Assembly (NCBI GenBank): GCA_023935145.1
Contig: CM043700.1
Span: 32,039,501 to 32,103,500 of the forward strand
DNA length: 64,000 nucleotides
Origin: Bretschneidera sinensis
Taxonomy: Eukaryota > Streptophyta > Magnoliopsida > Brassicales > Akaniaceae
Reading direction: 5' to 3'
The number at the start of each line of letters is the position of its first letter. Within the stretch, counting starts at the first letter, position 1. Of the stretch, positions 11,737 to 25,599 are shown piece after piece. The position numbers and the translations under genes were made by a program. Below the pieces are notes generated by a model, which ran no database searches, was not told the DNA's origin, and saw nothing but the letters and a program-made list of their open reading frames with translations.

Positions 11737-12303
11737 TGATACTGCCAAAATACATCTTTCCAATAAGAAGACGACACGTGGATCATCTTGATCCCAGGCC
11801 GCAAGGAGACACGCGGAAGACCCAGGCTCGGACAGTTGGGCCTCCAGGACATGACCGCCCTTCAGGGCATCATTGCCCCCCAGCTGGGCCTCCACATCAC
11901 CACCGCCCTCCAGGCCATCATTACCCAACCAAGTTGGGACGTCAGGTCGTCAAACTGTCTTAACGCATAGACGGCTTCTGATTAAGCCAGCAAGGCAAAA
12001 GCCCTAGCAAACGGCCTCCAACCACTTAGCTGGGCCTCATAGGCATCATTACCCAACCTAGTTGGGGCATCGTATCGCGGCCGCCCTAGGCCCACTACCG
12101 CCTCCGAAACTCTATAAAAAGGACTTGGTAAGCATTCAAAATGGGGATTCGTTTTCAGCTTTGCATATATACACCTGAGTTTACCCTAACTTAAGCATCA
12201 GAGCATCCTCGGAGGCACCCCCTCCGTCGACCCCATAGCCACTCTCTCTTTCCCTGTGCAGGTACCACCTCCAGCTCAGCAACGCACATATTTGGCATCA
12301 ACA
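11737..12303 (+). repeat. 3' LTR of element 1 (567 bp)
   Basis: It matches the 5' LTR end to end except for about 22 substitutions and lack of the 66-bp duplication. The TATA box is at about 12113-12120. It ends CATCAACA at 12303, followed by the second CCCAT target copy. Confidence 0.95.
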
Positions 12304-13388
12304 CCCATAGTTCTTTTCCTTCACATCATCGTAATAATTAATTTAATGATTATTCTTCATTGCTATGGAGTTCTCTTGTTGCAGACTGTCCGGACTCCTT
12401 CTCCCCCTCCAGTAATGATATTTTCCTTAGTAGATTATTGATAATTTTCTTTGTACGTCTACACATAAAAGGATCACACTAAGCAAAATGCAATCATGGT
12501 CCCCGTTTCCCATGGTTTGGGCACTCATAAAAACGATGACTTTGGGTTTTGATTTGTCTAAAACGTCCAACAATGCCCAGAGCAAACACTAGCAAATCTT
12601 TTGTCGCCTAATCATTGACGAGCTCTACTCTCTGTTGACTAGCTTGAGAAGTTTTGTCTCCAACTTGTGAAGAAGAAAAGATCTAAGGAAATTTTGGGGC
12701 ATGTTGCCCCTAAATCTCTACAAAGGGTTGGCACTGAAAGAATTAACACTACAGTTAATACGATGGATTAGAATGTAATGTAATTAATAATATAATAAAC
12801 CACATTTCAATATTAGCTAGTGTAGTAAAAATAACAATGCCATGGTAATTATTTTAGAAAATGCAATAGAGATTACATAAGATAATCGATGTAATCAGGG
12901 AGTCCGAATTTATCGTTTGAGGGACTAAAGCTAATGCAGTTAAAATAAAAATAAAAAAGTTTTTTATTATCATAATAAAAACTTAAATATTAGAGTATAG
13001 AGTAATAATTAAGTCATTTTCCTTTAGCTTAAGCTTTTAGGATAATCCGTAACCCAATTATCTCTTCAAAAAAGTATTCGAATTTCTTAATATTTCATAT
13101 CTAAAGCCTATTAATTTTTCACCGGCTTACACGTAAATGTGTTGTAATATAAAATGATAGTTGACTGTCTAGAGCCAAGGATAAAATAATGACTTTCAAG
13201 AGCCAAGCTAATTTTGAGGTATAAGAGATTTTAGAATAGAAAATTGTACCCTCAACAAGGTAAGTAAATAAGCTTAAATTTTTAAATGTTATAAGATTAA
13301 AAGTACCATAATGATTTATAGAATTCACATGTCTCCAAAATTCCACCAAATGAGGAAGTACCTACCATGTACAAATACAAAATTGTGA

Positions 13389-13390
13389 TT

Positions 13391-13421
<31 letters not shown>

Positions 13422-13422
13422 G
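13389..13422. repeat. Homopolymer block T12-G22
   Basis: Twelve T are followed by 22 G. The G run could form a G-quadruplex on the + strand. It may also be an assembly or polymerase-slippage artefact, so its exact length should not be trusted. Confidence 0.8.
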
Positions 13423-15433
13423 TTCAATGAGAAAAAATACCTCCTTGTCCCCCCTCCCTTCGTCCCTCGATGTAATCCTCATTCTATTACATGAAAACTA
13501 AGCTCAATCAAAAAGACATTTGGTAACATAATTTTCGTCATGTGATCTATGCCCCCATTTACCTTCAATAATAATAACAATTGAAGGTGGTTCATGACAT
13601 TTCAATCTGCCTTGTCAAACATAACGTAAGACCTAAGGGACTCATATATAATAAGCCTTATAGTTCAAGGATAAAATTTTATCCAAAATATAAAAGTAGG
13701 AAATTATGTTGTTTGTTGTTTTTTTAAAAACCAATAATATATAATGTGGAATAGAAATGGCAAAAATTCCCAACTTCATGGAATATATATGATAAAAATC
13801 CCCATATCGGGAATATGTTAAATTCCTCGAATTTGAAAGTCAGGGATTACATTCTCCACCTCGATTATTCATTGAACCCAATATATATTATCATATATAA
13901 TATTTTGTATATTATAATATATATGATAAGATAATTAAACTAAAATGCAATGGAGACACAGATTTATATATCTGTCAAATACAAAAACAAAACAAAAATT
14001 CTCAGTAAAGGTATGTAGACAAAAACAAATAAAATTTTGGGTAAGGGGGACCAAAAAATGAAATGTTTTCACACTTCAAACTCACCACGTTGCTCTTCCT
14101 AACATTGAAGGGATGATTCAAATGTTAGATCTTGTTTTATATGTAATTATTAATAAGTTATGTTATTGATCAACCATTTGAAAAAAAAAAATGATTATAT
14201 GATAAGAAAAAAGTGGTTGCAAGTTAGAAAGATTTATGGGGCTTTGTTTTTTAGGAAAAAATACATTTAACTTATTAAAAGTTAGCGTAATCTATACTTA
14301 AATCATTGTGTTTTTAAAATATACGAACATCCCATTTGTTTTATTCATAATTGATTTTCGTTACAAAAATCTAACCGTAGTATTATCCCATCAATCAATT
14401 GTAATGATTTTGGTCAAAAAAATGTGACACATCATCAATAACTTTCTAAAATCCAAATGTGAGTGAGAATTTGCTATTTATATATGGGTATTTTAATCAA
14501 CTTATGTTTTATATCAAGAGTTAATAGTCAAATGAGCTTTTTAAGGTTTTAGAAACATGACTATGTAAGTGTAGATTACGTGAACCTCCATAGAGTAAAT
14601 TGTAATTTTTCGTATTTTTTATTGTCTAGTAAATAACAGTAGTAATAAAGCTAAATAACACAATTGCTTCATGTTTTTTGTCCCCCCAATCAAATTGGTC
14701 TCCAAACTTTTAATTGCGATAAATAAATCTTTTAAAAATCAATTTTATCCAATTAATTTTCTTCATCAGTTTTAATTAATTATATTAATATTATTATCAC
14801 GTAAAATAGGATAATTTGATCATGTAATTAAATCATTTAACCCTGGCTCTTTTCAAACATCAAAGGAAGACCTGTGCTGCAAAATAGTGCAATATTTAAT
14901 ACATTATAAAGGATATAAAAATATTGTAAGGCAATATTAAATGGCTTGAGGATAATCTTATCGTGCAAATCCAAGGGGAGAGAATTTTCGTCAAGGTGAC
15001 AAAATTGTTTTATCATATTTGCAATAACACGAAGTCATGGGGATTTGACACGGGATTTATAACTAGACAAAATTAAAACTGAATATTTAGTTGGTATCAG
15101 GCAGATCATATTAGTAACATTTATCTTTATTAGAACTAAATATTTATGTTTTTGAACGAGAAGAAACAAGATCAAGAGAGGGTGGCAAGCAAGAACATTA
15201 AAAAAAGGAGGGAGGGTTAAGTTAAATTGCAACTTATTTTTTGCGTAAGCTTTAGCATCATTCTTAATCCTCTTCCTTCCGTTTCTATTGTTAGTCAATG
15301 CCTAATGGATCAACCTTCTTTCTTTTCTTTTTTTTTTTTATCATGGTCAGGTCAATATTTAGTCGTTATTAAAAGTTGAATTTAGTAGTTGACTTAAGTT
15401 GTGGATACACTTTTTTTGGAATTACAACGGATT

Positions 15434-15540
15434 GAGAAAATTCACTAATAATTATAAAAAGATGGAATAGTAATTATACTATTTTTTTAAAAATATCAAA
15501 ATTACTACTCAATTTTTTCATGATTATTAATCGATTTTCC
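15434..15540. mobile_element. Foldback MITE-like element, copy 1
   Basis: About 107 bp of imperfect inverted repeat: the left arm contains CTAATAATTATAAAAA and the right arm TTTCATGATTATTAATCG. A copy with the same order and length is at 57564-57669, so this is a dispersed family rather than a chance palindrome. No clear target duplication is seen. Confidence 0.5.
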
Positions 15541-16755
15541 CGATTTAATGGTAATTCTTATGAATCCAGTTATGTGGAATCACCATTCTTGTGAATAACT
15601 TTTGGCAAAATACAAAAGGAGTAAATAAGAAAAAAAATTAATCAATTCAATCAAGCAACAATAATATAGCATCAAGCTGCGGCTGTGAGAGAATTATCCC
15701 AAAATATCATGGTGCATTTGGATTTGATAAAAAGAAGATAAGATAAAATAGATAAATAAAAGGATAAAATGTCTTGTTTTACTTCCCAAAATATGATGAT
15801 TTTAATTATTCTATTATGACTGAATGAAACATATCATCATGCATCATATCCACCAAAAACATCCATTGAATAAAAATCACAATTTTATCCCCCTCCACTG
15901 AACACACCCTAAAATGATTATCAGTAGCAAGTTGTCAAAATCATTCTTGGTAATTAAAAATCCAAAACAAACAACTTTATTTTAGCCACATGTGAATGAC
16001 CCAATTCATTTAAATTTTATTTGAAAACATCAATTTGAAATATATATATTTATATATTAAGTTAGTTTGAAAAACAGATGAAATTTTGAGTTTATCAATT
16101 TGCCAACTTCATTTGGAAACAGATATCAAATGCATGTATTTGTATAATACTTAGTTTTGGAACGCTTGGTTGAAATGAAATCCCAACTCTATCAATTTTA
16201 CAATTAAAGCAAGAAATCATTCAAATCTAAAAAACTTTTGAATTAAAAATATAATCTTTTTAAAAATGTATTTCAAATTCATAAGTATTGAAGATTTGAT
16301 TAATTCATCAATATGAATATTAATATAAAAGCTTTAGCATTTGAATTGTATTAATTTTAATCGAGTATTTTTAAAACTAACTTGAAATACAAATGCATGC
16401 ATTTCAAAACTTGTGAATTTAAATTACCAAGTTTTTTAGGCTCGAATGTTTTCCTAAAATTGCATAACTGATATATTTGGAACTTCATCAAAACTTTCTA
16501 TACTAATTTTATGTCAAATATATGCATTTAAAATTAAATTTTTTTTTGTATAACTCGGTGGCATAAGAGTTCATCTCAACTTTGAATGAAATTAAAATAT
16601 TTTTTCTTCTCTCTTCGTACCATTTAATAGTGAGATGAATTTTTGCGTCATGTATCTCTTATGACAATATATCAAGCAAAAATTTCTCTTGAAATTAATG
16701 TGCCAAAATAAAATTGTTGTACACCAAATTAAATGTTAATCAATTATTATTTTTT

Positions 16756-16760
16756 GATAT
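16756..16760. repeat. Target site duplication of element 2 (GATAT), left copy
   Basis: GATAT precedes the 5' LTR and recurs at 19589-19593 after the 3' LTR. Confidence 0.9.
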
Positions 16761-17355
16761 TGATACTGCCAAAATACACCTCTCCAACAAGAAGACGACA
16801 CGTGGATCATCTTGACCCCAAGCTGCAAGGAGACACGCGGAAGAACCAGGCTCGGACAGTTGGGCCTCCAGGTCATGACCGCCCTTCAGGGCATCATTGC
16901 TCCCCAGCTGGGTCTCCACGTCACCACCGCCCTCCAGGCCATCATTACCCAACCAAGTTGGGACGTCAGGTCGTCAAACCGCCTTAACGCATAAATGACT
17001 TCAGAGCAAGCCAGCAAGGCAAAGCCCTAATGGACGATCCCCAGCCACCTAGCTGGGCCTCCTAGGCATCATTACCCAACCCAGTTGGGACAACATATCA
17101 CTGCCGCCCTAGGCCAAATGCCGCCTTCGAAGCCCTATAAAAAGGGTCAGGTATACACTCCAAACCCGAACTTTTTGCTCAACTGCAAAAGGGAGCGCTC
17201 ATCCCCTACATATTTTTGCTCTGACTCTAACTAAAGCTTCGGAGCATCCTCGGAGGCACCCCCTCCGGCGACCCCCTAGCTCACCTTCCTCTCCCTGTGC
17301 AGATACGTCTGGGTCCTAGCCTCCAGCTCAACACAACACATTTTTGGCATCAACA
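16761..17355 (+). repeat. 5' LTR of element 2 (595 bp)
   Basis: TG...CA ends, with a TATA box near 17136. The left half is close to the element 1 LTR; the right half (R/U5) is more diverged. It differs from the 3' LTR at only two sites by my comparison. Confidence 0.95.
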
Positions 17356-17377
17356 GATTGGCGCCGTCTGTGGGAAA
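17356..17377 (+). other. Primer binding site of element 2
   Basis: GATTGGCGCCGTCTGTGGGA follows the LTR immediately. The TGGCGCCGTC core matches the complement of a tRNA-Asp 3' end. It is intact here, unlike in element 1. Confidence 0.75.
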
Positions 17378-17433
17378 CCACCATCTCTCGCTGGCAGTAA
17401 CAGCGAAGAAGTTTAAAGAACTCATCTGTTGTC

Positions 17434-17469
17434 ATGCCGCCCAAATCCACCACCAGGGATGCGGGTTAA
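17434..17469 (+). pseudogene. gag: Remnant gag start (11 codons)
   Basis: The ATG opens the peptide MPPKSTTRDAG and then TAA. It aligns with the gag start of element 1 (MPPKTPARDLG) at the same distance from the primer site. The rest of gag and all of pol are absent. Confidence 0.8.
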
Positions 17470-17529
17470 AGAGCAGTAGGGGCCAGTACTCATACCCCTC
17501 TGTTTAGGTCAAGGTCCTTAGCCGTAGTG

Positions 17530-17745
17530 CGCACGCCCCTGTCCGAACTCTCGTATAGCGCACACAGCTAAGCACTGTAGTGTGCACGCCCCTGTCCGAA
17601 CTCTCGTATAGCGCACACAGCTAGGCACTGTAGTGCGCACGCCCCTGTCCGAACTCTCGTATAGCGCACACGGCTAAGCACTATAGTGCGCACGCCCCTG
17701 TCCGAACTCTCGCATAGCGCACACGGCTAAGCATCAGTGCGCACA
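17530..17745 (+). repeat. 53-bp tandem repeat, about four copies
   Basis: The word GCACGCCCCTGTCCGAACTC recurs at 17531, 17584, 17637 and 17690, an exact 53-bp step. Units end with GCGCACACGGCTAAGCACT. No coding sense is apparent. Confidence 0.9.
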
Positions 17746-17867
17746 CCCCTTTCTGAGACAAAGCAATGCACTCCTCGAACGGGGTCCAACGTTAATATAC
17801 ACTAATGCACACTGGCCGAGCATCCATGCGCACGACCAAATTAAGTTGCGCACACCCAAGGTCCGAC

Positions 17868-18800
17868 CCAGTCCTCGGCCTCGGCCACAAGCTCTAAGAT
17901 CCGAGCAGATGGATTGCTCTATCTGTCCTCGGACTCGTCCCTCAAAGGCCATGTCCTCGGCCTCGGCCTCGATCCAGTCCTCGGCCTCGACCCAGTCCTC
18001 GGCCTCGATCCAGTCCTCGGCCTCGACCCAGTCCTCGGCCTCGACCCAGTCCTCGGCCTCGATCCAGTCCCCGGCCTCGATCCAGTCCTCGGCCTCGACC
18101 CAGTCCTCGGCCTCGACCCAGTCCTCGGCCTCGATCCAGTCCCCGGCCTCGACCCAGTCCTCGGCCTCGACCCAGTCCTCGGCCTCGACCCAGTCCTCGG
18201 CCTCGACCCAGTCCTCGGCCTCGACCCAGTCCTCGGCCTCGACCCAGTCCTCGGCCTCGACCCAGTCCTCGGCCTCGATCCAGTCCCCGGCCTCGACCCA
18301 GTCCTCGGCCTTGACCCAGTCCTCGGCCTCGACCCAGTCCTCGGCCTCGACCCAGTCCTCGGCCTCGACCCAGTCCTCGGCCTCGGCCTCGACCCACTGT
18401 CCTCGGCCTCGGCCACAAGCTCTAAGATCCGAGCAGATGGATTGCTCTATCTGTCCTCGGACTCGTCCCTCAAAGGCCATGTCCTCGGCCTCGGCCTCGA
18501 CCCACTGTCCTCGGCCTCGGCCACAAGCTCTAAGATCCGAGCATATGGATTGCTCTATCTGTCCTCGGACTCGTCCCTCAAAGGCCATGTCCTCGGCCTC
18601 GGCCTCGATCCAGTCCTCGGCCTCGACCCAGTCCTCGGCCTCGACCCAGTCCTCGGCCTCGACCCACTGTCTTCGACCTCGACCCATTGTCCTCGGACTC
18701 GTCCCTCAAAGGCCATGTCCTCGGCCTCGGCCTTGATCCAGTCCTCGGCCTCGACCTAGTCCTCGGCCTCGACCTACTGTCCTCGGCCTCGGCCTCATCC
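17868..18800 (+). repeat. 18-bp minisatellite (TCCTCGGCCTCGACCCAG) with hairpin spacers
   Basis: The 18-bp word TCCTCGGCCTCGACCCAG is repeated more than 20 times (main block about 17953-18393, shorter blocks to 18790). Three longer spacers, beginning near 17888, 18413 and 18528, contain CCGAGCAGATGGATTGCTC, the hairpin core also found in the element 1 array. Long open frames in several phases (Trp-Val-Glu-Ala-Glu-Asp or Gly-Leu-Asp-Pro-Val repeats) follow from the 18-bp period and are not genes. Confidence 0.93.
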
Positions 18801-18863
18801 CTCCAAGGTCCGAGCGGCTGGACTTATTCAATATGTGCTCGACTCTTGTCTTTCCCGTCCAAG

Positions 18864-18897
18864 GCCGAGCAGATGGATTGCTCCACACTTACTCGGC
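18864..18897 (+). other. Conserved hairpin just upstream of the element 2 PPT
   Basis: GCCGAG (18864-18869) pairs with CTCGGC (18892-18897) around the GATGGATTGCTCCA core. Stem bases differ from the 17900 copy (TCCGAG/CTCGGA) but remain complementary. Confidence 0.6.
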
Positions 18898-18993
18898 TCT
18901 AGCAGAACACGGTACATTATCATTGTCATTTAAGATCGAACCCTGCAATACTTCCTTAAGCACATAAATGTACTCAAGGAAGTGGGGGGCCTC

Positions 18994-19588
18994 TGATACT
19001 GCCAAAATACACCTCTCCAACAAGAAGACGACACGTGGATCATCTTGACCCCAAGCTGCAAGGAGACACGCGGAAGAACCAGGCTCGGACAGTTGGGCCT
19101 CCAGGTCATGACCGCCCTTCAGGGCATCATTGCTCCCCAGCTGGGTCTCCACGTCACCACCGCCCTCCAGGCCATCATTACCCAACCAAGTTGGGACGTC
19201 AGGTCGTCAAACCGCCTTAACGCATAAATGACTTCAGAGCAAGCCAGCAAGGCAAAGCCCTAATGGACGGTCCCCAGCCACCTAGCTGGGCCTCCTAGGC
19301 ATCATTATCCAACCCAGTTGGGACAACATATCACTGCCGCCCTAGGCCAAATGCCGCCTTCGAAGCCCTATAAAAAGGGTCAGGTATACACTCCAAACCC
19401 GAACTTTTTGCTCAACTGCAAAAGGGAGCGCTCATCCCCTACATATTTTTGCTCTGACTCTAACTAAAGCTTCGGAGCATCCTCGGAGGCACCCCCTCCG
19501 GCGACCCCCTAGCTCACCTTCCTCTCCCTGTGCAGATACGTCTGGGTCCTAGCCTCCAGCTCAACACAACACATTTTTGGCATCAACA
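18994..19588 (+). repeat. 3' LTR of element 2 (595 bp)
   Basis: Preceded by the PPT AAGGAAGTGGGGGG and followed by GATAT. TATA box near 19369. Nearly identical to the 5' LTR. Confidence 0.95.
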
Positions 19589-20249
19589 GATATATTGAAA
19601 AAAATAGAAATAAAAGCTTACAAAACATTGAATGGTCAAATGAACAAGTCCGGCCATTGGTGTTATCCTTTTCACTTTCAGACTTTTTGGCGGCTAAAGA
19701 TCGGTCTTCTAAACCATGGTGTAATGACAAGGATGTTTTAGACAATTATATGTACAAATACCTTCCTTTATTTGAACTTAATTTCTCTTTTTATATTTAT
19801 GGATTGAAAATAGAGGCTGGAATGATCAATATCACCATCAATTACATCTTTAAGATATTGAAGATCATAGCCTAATAAAATTTGTTTCTTATGTTTTTTT
19901 AAAAATATATAATTAAACTGTCATATATCTTTCATGATTTATTATTGAATCAATCAATTGAAAAATATTTGATTAAATTAAATTTAAAATTAATGTTTTA
20001 TATTTGTTTGAAACTTTATTAATAAATTTTAAAAAATTTATTAATAATATTATCTTGTAAGTAACATATTTTTTTTGATATTATCAATAAATTTTTTTAA
20101 TATTATCAATACAATTTTGTAAATTTATAAATGGAAGTTTTAAAGTCAAAAGTTCAAATCTGACCAATAAAATGAACCGTCCAAAAACAGTCAACGCAGA
20201 TTTTCAACGAAGATAAGAACAAATCAGACCCGCAATGGAAACTTTAAAG

Positions 20250-20255
20250 CACGTG
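20250..20255. promoter_or_regulatory. G-box CACGTG, distal, upstream of OPR3
   Basis: A perfect palindromic CACGTG 286 bases before the OPR3 start codon. G-boxes bind bHLH factors such as MYC2, the jasmonate regulator; jasmonate-induced OPR3 expression is known in other plants. That it acts here is an inference. Confidence 0.5.
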
Positions 20256-20400
20256 AACGCCCTGTCTAATTTGGTAAGTAAGCAGAGCAAGATCACCGAC
20301 CACGGAATCCACCAATCAATACGGCACAGTTCACATAGGCAAACCAGTTGACCAATCATCGCATTGCGTGGTCGGTGTAAGACCTACATACGCTCAGCAA

Positions 20401-20406
20401 CACGTG
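20401..20406. promoter_or_regulatory. G-box CACGTG, proximal, upstream of OPR3
   Basis: A second perfect CACGTG 135 bases before the ATG. Paired G-boxes within 300 bp fit a jasmonate-responsive promoter. Confidence 0.55.
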
Positions 20407-20535
20407 ATCAAATTACTGACCATTTACTACAAAAAGGCTCCAGAAGGTATTCCACTATAATTAAGTACTCTGTCTCTCTGGATTTTTTTTCCTCTCAGTT
20501 TGATCATCGAAATCTGTTGCTTATAGGCAATAGTA

Positions 20536-23569
<3,034 letters not shown>

Positions 23570-24379
23570 TTAGAATGCTAGCTATTGCAGTTATTTCCCA
23601 TTCTGGGTCTGACTATGATCCCTTTGCTCAAGGTAATTTAATACATTGGATGGTAGATTAGTATCCGTTCACAGTGATTGTATTCGGTATCATTATGTGG
23701 TAAAAGAAACATTTATGATAATTCTGCTACATTTCATGATACCGCGATATTCGTTCGTGGTAATTGATATTATTTTGTGATAAAAGTTAAGATTTCTTGT
23801 AAACAATAAAAGAGGTCCTAGAATTTCCATTCTTTTTTGATAAATCGTTATGCATTTGAATGTGTAATATTAAGGTAAAACGCATAAAAATGCATTGTGG
23901 TTTTGCTTTATTTAATTTCATTACCAATATTTTTAAAAAGTTAAATTTAAGTATCTAAAGTTTGTTGTTAGTTAAATAAGGTCCAAATCAATTGGAAGAT
24001 TCCTTTAGTCATCACGCTTTAAGTTGGTTTGGTCGTACTTAAAGTTATCAACATTGAACATAAGATTGATTGATTTTTTTTTTTATAATTTTTTTTATTA
24101 AAATATAAAAACTAAACAATTCTTCTTGCTTGATGTTTAATCATCAAGCTTCAAATTGATTTAGTTGTTTTAACGATGGGATGGATTTGCAGTTATCAAT
24201 ATCGCGTATGAGAGAAAAAAACTTTGTTGAATTTTCCATAATGCCCTCAATACGATTTCATACTTCTAAAAAAAAATTTAGATTGTGTTTTGCAGGAGAT
24301 ACATAAATTTTTTTCTTTTGTTCATAAAAGCAGGAGACATAATTTGCCAGAAGCTAAAAAGTTCTTTATCTTGACTGTA
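23570..24379. other. Spacer between OPR3 and the GH17 fragment
   Basis: The first about 250 bases are probably OPR3 3' UTR, with an AATAAA at 23806-23811. The rest is AT-rich with no coding signal. Confidence 0.5.
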
Positions 24380-25142
24380 TCAATTGAATATGGAGTAGAC
24401 AGGTTCCATGTTGGGATTGAAAAGTCCAAAATTTTGCTCAACACCAGCAGGTTTTAGATTCTCATTGAACATAGCAAAAATAAACCCTTCTATGTAAGCC
24501 TTTGATCTTTTTGGTGTACTATTTATTCATGACATGTTTCATGAAATTCCTATTATATGTTGCTGCTAGCTCTGGAGTTGTGAAATTTCCCTTCCCAGCA
24601 GAAGGCCAACCGCTCTCGGACACAACCATATCAACATCACTCAGCACTCTCTTTCTCCATTGCAGAAAAAAAAAAGCATCCACAATGGCATCAAACAGGT
24701 TCCAATAACTTAAGTTCCCGTCTTGAACCACTGGATCAGTTGCAGTGAATTGCATGTAATCCAAGCGAATGTTTACAGGGTCGCTGGCGTAGGTGAAGCA
24801 CGGATACACATTGATCATGAGAGGTGATCCTTGTTCTGATAAAAAGCTTAAAATGTTACTCAATTTGCTGCTCGCTTCAGGTGTGAAGGCGCCAGTTGAA
24901 GGTGGGTAAGAAGATCCTAAAGTGGCTGAGGAAACCACAGTGGTAACTTTTATCCCGGCTAGATGTTTATCATTGAGGATACTATCATACTTTCGAGGTT
25001 TTGCATTATAGCCGAAACACACTCACCATAGGTACCAGGGATGACTTCATTCCCTACTGCAATATATGGAAACTCAATATCATCGAGGTAAGGCTCCATA
25101 TTGGTTGAAAAAAGTTGATATCGGAAATTTGCCTCCCGGATC
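24380..25142 (-). pseudogene. 5'-truncated GH17 beta-1,3-glucanase fragment
   Basis: The minus strand encodes the C-terminal two thirds of a glycoside hydrolase 17 (glucan endo-1,3-beta-glucosidase). It starts at REANFRYQLF...YLDDIEFPYIAVGNEV, which includes the acid/base Glu, continues through FTPEASSKLSNILSFL and INVYPCFTYA to VVSESGWPSAG with the nucleophile Glu, and ends with FIFAMFNENLKPAGVEQNFGLF. At least two frameshifts break it, one between VIPGTYG and DSILND (about 25000-25030) and one after FMKHVMNK at the TAG near 24519. The signal peptide and first third are missing. Upstream it abuts a truncated LTR on the same strand. It cannot make an enzyme. Confidence 0.9.
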
Positions 25143-25468
25143 CCTTTGATGGTGAAAGCCCCCTTATATAGTGTTTTGGAGTAGATGCCAATTAGGAGTG
25201 TGATGGATCAATTTAATGTTGTGATAGGAATAACATTCCCATAGATAAGATCGGAGTTATCCATAAGCTGGATTTGTTTAAATAAGAGCTTATTTGTAAG
25301 TTAAAATGGCGGAGTGGTACCAGGACATTGTTTGGAATTACCATTATGCCCTTTGCCAAATGTCCGTGTTAGATTGGCTAGTCTGTCTGAATTGTAAAAT
25401 TACTATTTTGTCATTGGAGATTGACACGTGTCATTATGCTATTGGAGAGGGAATATTCCCCTACATTA
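25143..25468 (-). repeat. Truncated 3' LTR of element 3
   Basis: Matches 44807-45050 in the same orientation over roughly 215 bases. On the minus strand it starts TAATGTAGGGG (probably TG mutated to TA) after the purine tract AAGGAAATGGGGG. A TATA motif (CTATATAAGG) lies near 25165-25175. The U5 part is missing; at 25142/25143 the sequence switches to GH17. Confidence 0.75.
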
Positions 25469-25599
25469 GATGCCCCCATTTCCTTGAGTGTAGTTATGCG
25501 GTCGAGGAAGTAGAGTTTGTTTGGAGTGTTTTATTTTTGTGCCATGCAGTTCTGACATTGTTTGGGTACCCGGGTTCTAAGAAGTTGAGAAGCAGACAC

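Larger units (their letters stand above)
1002..12303 (+). mobile_element. Complete Ty3/gypsy Tat-type LTR retrotransposon (element 1)
   Basis: Both LTRs start TGATACTGCC and end CATCAACA and are flanked by the direct repeat CCCAT (997-1001 and 12304-12308). The internal order is PBS, gag, protease, reverse transcriptase, RNase H, a second RNase H-like domain, integrase, antisense ORF, satellite array, PPT, 3' LTR. Two RNase H domains plus an extra antisense ORF and a repeat-rich 3' region are known marks of the Tat lineage. By hand count the LTRs differ at about 22 positions over about 567 aligned bases, nearly all transitions, plus one 66-bp duplication in the 5' LTR. The element is dead: pol has many in-frame stops and integrase has lost its catalytic Glu. 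It lies upstream of element 2, which has related LTRs. Confidence 0.95.
12309..16755. other. AT-rich intergenic DNA
   Basis: No gene is visible over about 4.4 kb. The stretch holds a T12-G22 homopolymer junction at 13389-13422, a foldback element at 15434-15540 and many poly-A/T tracts. Open frames here are short and lack any recognisable domain. Confidence 0.6.
16761..19588 (+). mobile_element. Young non-autonomous Tat-type LTR element (element 2)
   Basis: Two 595-bp LTRs (16761-17355, 18994-19588) are flanked by the direct repeat GATAT (16756-16760 and 19589-19593). I find only two mismatches between the LTRs, so insertion was recent. The internal 1.6 kb has an intact primer site, the first 11 codons of gag followed by a stop, tandem arrays and the polypurine tract, but no protease, RT or integrase. 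LTR ends, primer site, gag start and PPT are all related to element 1. It must be moved in trans; an intact relative of element 1 is the likely helper (inference). Confidence 0.95.
19594..20535 (+). other. AT-rich spacer and OPR3 promoter region
   Basis: The first 600 bp are strongly AT-rich with short inverted repeats around 20010-20110. The last 300 bp upstream of the OPR3 ATG are more balanced and hold two CACGTG boxes. No gene is seen. Confidence 0.6.

Noticed and set aside
17734..18759. Long open frames on both strands with WVEAED or LGLDPV repeats
   Set aside because: The 18-bp period is a multiple of three, so frames stay open by arithmetic. No domain or splice signals.
10000..18800. 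CRISPR-like appearance of regular repeats
   Set aside because: Units are contiguous with no unique spacers, and the genome is plant nuclear DNA.
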